From: Gammaproteobacteria bacterium
Lineage (GTDB): Bacteria > Pseudomonadota > Gammaproteobacteria > PS1 > Pseudothioglobaceae
DNA: 9,372 nt
NCBI GenBank assembly: GCA_003489145.1
Contig: DNJI01000046.1
Location: 1 to 9,372, forward strand
Direction of reading: 5' to 3'
Notes under the pieces: model-generated
What the model was told of the DNA's origin: nothing
Database searches by the model: none
Seen by the model: only the letters and a program-made list of their open reading frames with translations
Made by a program: the position numbers and the translations under genes
In this document: positions 6,341 to 9,372 of the stretch, one piece after another
Numbering within the stretch: position 1 is the stretch's first letter
How the letters are laid out: every line of letters begins with the position of its first letter

Positions 6341-7366
6341 TTATAAGTATTCTTTAATCAAAATTTCAGCAATCTGAATAGTGTTGAGTGCTGCGCCTTT
6401 ACGGATATTATCAGAAACTACCCACAAGTTGAGGCCTTTCTCATGAGATATGTCTTCACGAATACGACTGACAAACGTATCATCATGGTTAGTTGCCTCA
6501 ACAAATGGTGTGGCATAACCACCATCTTCACGTGTATCCATCACGGTAACGCCGTTTGCATTCGATAGTATTTCAGTTGCTTCAGCCGCTGTAATCTTCT
6601 TCTTGGTTTCAATATTAATGGCTTCAGAATGACCGTAAATTACCGGCACACGAACTGCTGTTGGATTAACTAAGATGTTTTCATCTTCAAAAATCTTTTG
6701 CGTCTCCCACACCATTTTCATTTCTTCTTTGGTATAACCATTGTCTTGGAATACATCAATATGAGGAATCACATTAAAAGCAATTTGCTTTGGGTACACT
6801 TCAACATCAACATCAGTATCACCACCGAGTAGCTTTGTTGTTTGATTAATTAGCTCAGAAATAGCCTCTTTGCCAGAACCTGATACCGCTTGATAAGTAG
6901 CTACATTAATACGCTCAATACCTACTGCATCATAAATTGGTTTAAGTGCCACTAGCATTTGAATAGTTGAGCAATTAGGGTTGGCAATAATATTGCGTTT
7001 GGTATAGCCCGCAATTGCATGTGGATTGACTTCTGGAACCACCAAAGGAATGTCTTCATCGCGGCGGAAATGCGCCGTATTATCAATCACCACACAGCCA
7101 GCTGCTGCTGCAATAGGTGCATATTTTTCAGAAATATGACCGCCTGCTGAGAACAAGCCAACTTGTGCTTGAGAAAAATCAAACGTATCCAGGTCTTGTA
7201 CTGTCCAGCTTTTGCCTTGACAAAGTACTTTCTTACCCGCAGAGTTAGCACTCGCTAATGGGTATAAATTATTAATTGGAAAATTACGCTGCTCTAGAAT
7301 CGAAAGGATAGTTTCGCCCACAGCGCCTGTTGCACCAACAACGGCAACGTCATATGTCTTACTCAT
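6341..7366 (-). CDS. asd: Aspartate-semialdehyde dehydrogenase
   Basis: Reduces aspartyl phosphate to aspartate semialdehyde with NADPH, the branch point to lysine and diaminopimelate, methionine and threonine. At 341 residues it resembles the shorter class found in Bacillus and many other bacteria rather than the longer E. coli type (about 367). The NADP-binding GATGAVGETIL is at residues 11-21, the catalytic cysteine in NPNCST is C132, YQAVSGSG (158-165) carries Q159, and RVPVIYGHSE carries R239 and the general-base H246. All key residues are intact. The paralogous USG-1 proteins lack the cysteine, so this is the active enzyme. It follows the NIF3 gene after 35 bases and precedes hisB by 12. 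Two TATAAT boxes in the upstream gap might give it extra transcription. No Shine-Dalgarno site is seen. Confidence 0.97.
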   Translation of the reverse strand: MSKTYDVAVVGATGAVGETILSILEQRNFPINNLYPLASANSAGKKVLCQGKSWTVQDLDTFDFSQAQVGLFSAGGHISEKYAPIAAAAGCVVIDNTAHFRRDEDIPLVVPEVNPHAIAGYTKRNIIANPNCSTIQMLVALKPIYDAVGIERINVATYQAVSGSGKEAISELINQTTKLLGGDTDVDVEVYPKQIAFNVIPHIDVFQDNGYTKEEMKMVWETQKIFEDENILVNPTAVRVPVIYGHSEAINIETKKKITAAEATEILSNANGVTVMDTREDGGYATPFVEATNHDDTFVSRIREDISHEKGLNLWVVSDNIRKGAALNTIQIAEILIKEYL

Positions 7367-7383
7367 AAGTATACAAATTGAAA

Positions 7384-7406
7384 ATTATAAAATCTGGGAT
7401 ATTATA
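7384..7406 (-). promoter_or_regulatory. Two candidate -10 boxes upstream of asd
   Basis: On the minus strand, perfect TATAAT hexamers lie at 7406-7401 (overlapping the stop codon of the NIF3 gene) and 7389-7384, 17 bases apart. For the first, the best spaced -35 is TTTATC with a 16-base spacer, which is weak. A TTGACA is present at 7418-7413 but only six bases from the first box and 23 from the second, so it does not fit either. An internal asd promoter is plausible but not secure. Confidence 0.28.
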
Positions 7407-8142
7407 CTTGATTGTCAATGTCGATAAATTGATGCTTAAGATCAAATTTATCACTCAAGTGTTGGCATAAAGCTTGTACGCCATAACGTTCAGTTGCATG
7501 GTGTCCTGCTGAAATAAATGCAATATCATTTTCTTTGGCAATGGCTGGAATTTGCTCAGATACTTCTCCGGTTAAAAATACATCGGCATCTACTGCAATA
7601 CCATGATCGATATAGCTTTGCGCCCCGCCCGTACACCAAGCAATACGTTTAAGTTGTTTGTTGTCATCGCCAAACACCAATGGTGTTCTATTTAATGCTT
7701 GACTAACCGTTTGTGAAAAATCTGCCAACGTTGTATTGATTTCACCCTGCCACACCAGCGTATCACCAATTGGCGCTGGGTTGTGAATGCTAAGCTTTTT
7801 TGCTAATTCAATATTGTTACCCACCTCAGTGTGTGCATCCAATGGCAAATGGTAGGCAAACAAATTGACATTATTGGCAAGCAATTGCGCAATTCGATTG
7901 CGCTTTATGCCGGTAATTTTAGCACCTTCATTTTTCCAAAAAAATCCATGATGAACAAACAAAGCATCCGCTTTTTCGTCAATCGCGCGTTCAATCAAAT
8001 CTAAATTGGCACTAACACCAGAGATGATGTTAGTAATCTCTTCACAACCTTCAATCTGTAAACCGTTTGGACAATAATCCTTAAACTGATCTACACTTAG
8101 GTAATCATCACAATAGCTTGCTAAGTCTTGGCGATTAATCAT
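7402..8142 (-). CDS. NIF3/YbgI family metal-binding protein
   Basis: A conserved bacterial family (NIF3, DUF34, E. coli YbgI) that forms ring-shaped oligomers with a dinuclear metal site. Its biochemical role is not settled; older annotations as GTP cyclohydrolase I type 2 are doubtful. I start it at 8142, giving 246 residues (YbgI has 247). The same frame continues open upstream to 8229, but that would add 29 residues without family similarity inside hisC. Conserved blocks: CPNGLQIEG (24-32), ADALFVHHGFFW with H64 and H65 (58-69), AYHLPLDAH with D102 (97-104), CTGGAQ (170-175) and SAGHHATERYG with E218 (211-221). These supply the expected metal ligands. The ATG overlaps the end of hisC by eight bases (ATGATTAA), which suggests coupled translation. 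Confidence 0.93.
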   Translation of the reverse strand: MINRQDLASYCDDYLSVDQFKDYCPNGLQIEGCEEITNIISGVSANLDLIERAIDEKADALFVHHGFFWKNEGAKITGIKRNRIAQLLANNVNLFAYHLPLDAHTEVGNNIELAKKLSIHNPAPIGDTLVWQGEINTTLADFSQTVSQALNRTPLVFGDDNKQLKRIAWCTGGAQSYIDHGIAVDADVFLTGEVSEQIPAIAKENDIAFISAGHHATERYGVQALCQHLSDKFDLKHQFIDIDNQV

Positions 8143-9196
8143 AATAAGCTTTAACAATGGTGATAAACAGTGCATTTTCTTCAGCACTACCGACAGTAAC
8201 ACGCAAACAATTATCCAAATTTGGTGCACTACTTAAGTTCTTAATCAACACACCTTGGGTCTTTAATGCCTCAAACAATGCGTTAGCACCAGGTGCTCTA
8301 AACAAAATGAAGTTCGCCTGAGAAGGATAAACACTCAAACCATCAATACCACTCAGTGCTGTCGATAAACTAGAGCGCTCAGTAAGGATTACCTTGGCAT
8401 TTTTATCAATTTCGTCTTTTTCTTGCAATAAGAAATTGGCACTCACCTGAGTTAAAGTGTTGATATTGTAAGGTAGTCTTAGTTTATCTAGTTCAGTCAC
8501 TGTGTTTTTAGCGCCAATCAACAAACCTAGGCGCAAGCCAGCAAAACCAATTTTAGAAACTGTTCTAAGCAGAACTAGATTTGGATACTTAGCAATATCC
8601 ATCAAGAAGCTATCATCTGCATAAGCGTAATAAGCCTCATCCAGTACTACCATTGCCTCAGTTGAAGTGATGATTGTCTCAATAGCGTCTCGATCAAATG
8701 CATTGCCAGTTGGGTTATTCGGGTAAGCAATAAAAATAAGTTTAGGCTTGTGTGTTTTTATGGCTGATAACGTAGCCGATAAGTCAATCTCAAAATTATC
8801 ATCTAAATTAACACCTTGGTAGTTTAAGCGTGTGAACTTTGCAATCATGCCATACATGACAAAACTCGGCTCAATACTCAAAATCGTATCGCCCGTTTCA
8901 CAAGCCAACGCTAAGAGTTGTATTAGCTCATCAGAACCATTGCCCAGCAACACGCCAAAATCGGCTGGAATGTCCATCAATTCACGCAGCGTTTGCCGTA
9001 ATTCGTCAGCACTAGGGTTAGGGTATCGATTAAGATCAGCATCGGCTAAATAAGCCAAATACTGGCCAATCAACTCATCTGGCAGAGGGAATGGAGATTC
9101 CATTGCATCGAGTTTAATCATATCGTCAGACGCAGGAACATGATAAGCATTGATCGCTTGAATGTCGGAACGTAGCCAATTGTTAATAAAACTCAT
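8135..9196 (-). CDS. hisC: Histidinol-phosphate aminotransferase
   Basis: A PLP enzyme that transfers the amino group of glutamate to imidazole acetol phosphate, the seventh step of histidine synthesis. The 353-residue protein is a fold-type I aminotransferase of normal length. LDAMESPFPLP (29-39) and LNRYPNPSADELR (55-67) are typical of HisC N-termini. The cofactor loop has LLGNGSDELI (83-92), AYPNNPTG (157-164), VVLDEAYYAY with D186 (183-192), the PLP lysine in TVSKIGFAGLRLG (K215), and the substrate-binding LRVTVG with R332. The product of HisB in the same cluster feeds this enzyme. Its ATG shares one base with the stop of thiD (TAATG), and its stop overlaps the NIF3 start by eight bases. 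No Shine-Dalgarno site is visible. Other group I aminotransferases are possible in principle, but motifs and context favour HisC. Confidence 0.95.
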   Translation of the reverse strand: MSFINNWLRSDIQAINAYHVPASDDMIKLDAMESPFPLPDELIGQYLAYLADADLNRYPNPSADELRQTLRELMDIPADFGVLLGNGSDELIQLLALACETGDTILSIEPSFVMYGMIAKFTRLNYQGVNLDDNFEIDLSATLSAIKTHKPKLIFIAYPNNPTGNAFDRDAIETIITSTEAMVVLDEAYYAYADDSFLMDIAKYPNLVLLRTVSKIGFAGLRLGLLIGAKNTVTELDKLRLPYNINTLTQVSANFLLQEKDEIDKNAKVILTERSSLSTALSGIDGLSVYPSQANFILFRAPGANALFEALKTQGVLIKNLSSAPNLDNCLRVTVGSAEENALFITIVKAYYD

Positions 9197-9372
9197 TATT
9201 TAGGTGCTTGTCGATTAGGATGATATTGCATTTTACCTATACTCTTTGCACTTAATAGGCTTTGGTAAGTGTAGTCTAATGCACGTTTACACGCAATATT
9301 AACATCAACACCTGATGCTAATAACGCACTGATAGTGCTTGATAATGTACAACCAGAACCATGGTAATCACC
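9196..9372 (-). CDS. thiD: Hydroxymethylpyrimidine/phosphomethylpyrimidine kinase ThiD, C-terminal part (truncated by window edge)
   Basis: Only the last 58 codons are in the window, and the frame is open to the right edge. The fragment reads GDYHGSGCTLSSTISALLASG near its beginning, the anion-hole and catalytic-cysteine motif (GSGCT) of ribokinase-fold HMP/HMP-P kinases, and is followed by a helical end and a short tail HPNRQAPK. ThiD phosphorylates HMP and HMP-P to give the pyrimidine half of thiamine. The protein stops soon after the kinase fold, so it is not fused to a C-terminal ThiE domain. A pyridoxal kinase-like paralogue cannot be wholly excluded from this fragment. Its TAA stop shares a base with the hisC ATG, so it is the most upstream visible gene of the minus-strand unit. 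The unit's promoter is outside the window. Confidence 0.85.
   Translation of the reverse strand, partial: GDYHGSGCTLSSTISALLASGVDVNIACKRALDYTYQSLLSAKSIGKMQYHPNRQAPK

Noticed and set aside
8143..8229. Longer start for the NIF3 gene, adding 29 residues
   Set aside because: The extra stretch lies inside hisC coding sequence and would exceed the usual family length. The Met at 8142 gives 246 residues and a normal N-terminus.
1..9372. CRISPR array, transposon, phage, toxin-antitoxin or tRNA in the window
   Set aside because: No regularly spaced repeats, terminal inverted repeats, transposase motifs, small paired ORFs or cloverleaf-like sequence were seen. All the long intervals are filled by housekeeping genes.

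Overview
The window is about 9.4 kb of AT-rich (roughly 40% G+C by eye), gene-dense bacterial chromosome. The set of full-length housekeeping proteins (DeaD helicase with a DbpA-type RNA-binding domain, exonuclease I/SbcB, endonuclease III, DUF1841, a short cold-shock protein, Asd, HisB, HisH, HisC) points to a gammaproteobacterium. SbcB-type exonuclease I together with AT-rich, tightly packed genes would fit a small-genome marine lineage such as the SUP05/Thioglobus group. That placement is inferred from gene content and protein character and was not tested by any search.

Layout. Bases 1-5132 are read on the + strand: the 3' part of deaD (entering from the left edge), a csp gene with a U-rich leader and a clear intrinsic terminator, then sbcB, then a likely transcription unit nth - DUF1841 - fructosamine kinase that starts from a good sigma70-type promoter. 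Bases 5129-9372 are read on the - strand. In transcription order they are the 3' end of thiD (running off the right edge), hisC, a NIF3/YbgI-family gene, asd, hisB and hisH. The two halves converge at 5129-5132, where the stop codons of the fructosamine kinase gene and hisH overlap by 4 bp.

How the genes work together. The left part is RNA and cold physiology (DeaD and Csp both remodel RNA structure) followed by nucleic-acid maintenance (SbcB 3'-5' ssDNA exonuclease, Nth base-excision glycosylase) and a deglycation-type kinase. The right part is biosynthetic: thiamine (ThiD), three steps of histidine synthesis (HisB, HisH, HisC), the aspartate-family branch enzyme Asd, and NIF3, a conserved metal-binding protein of uncertain function. 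The minus-strand genes are packed with 1-bp and 8-bp overlaps or gaps of 3, 12 and 35 bases, which suggests one co-transcribed and partly translation-coupled unit.

I see no mobile element, CRISPR array, phage gene, tRNA or rRNA, and no convincing undescribed system. Every reading frame of substance belongs to a known family and the key catalytic residues are intact. The points worth a second look are mostly about expression: possible leaderless starts, scarce Shine-Dalgarno sequences and overlapping convergent stops. Two uncharacterised or poorly understood proteins, DUF1841 and NIF3, also stand out for their neighbours.
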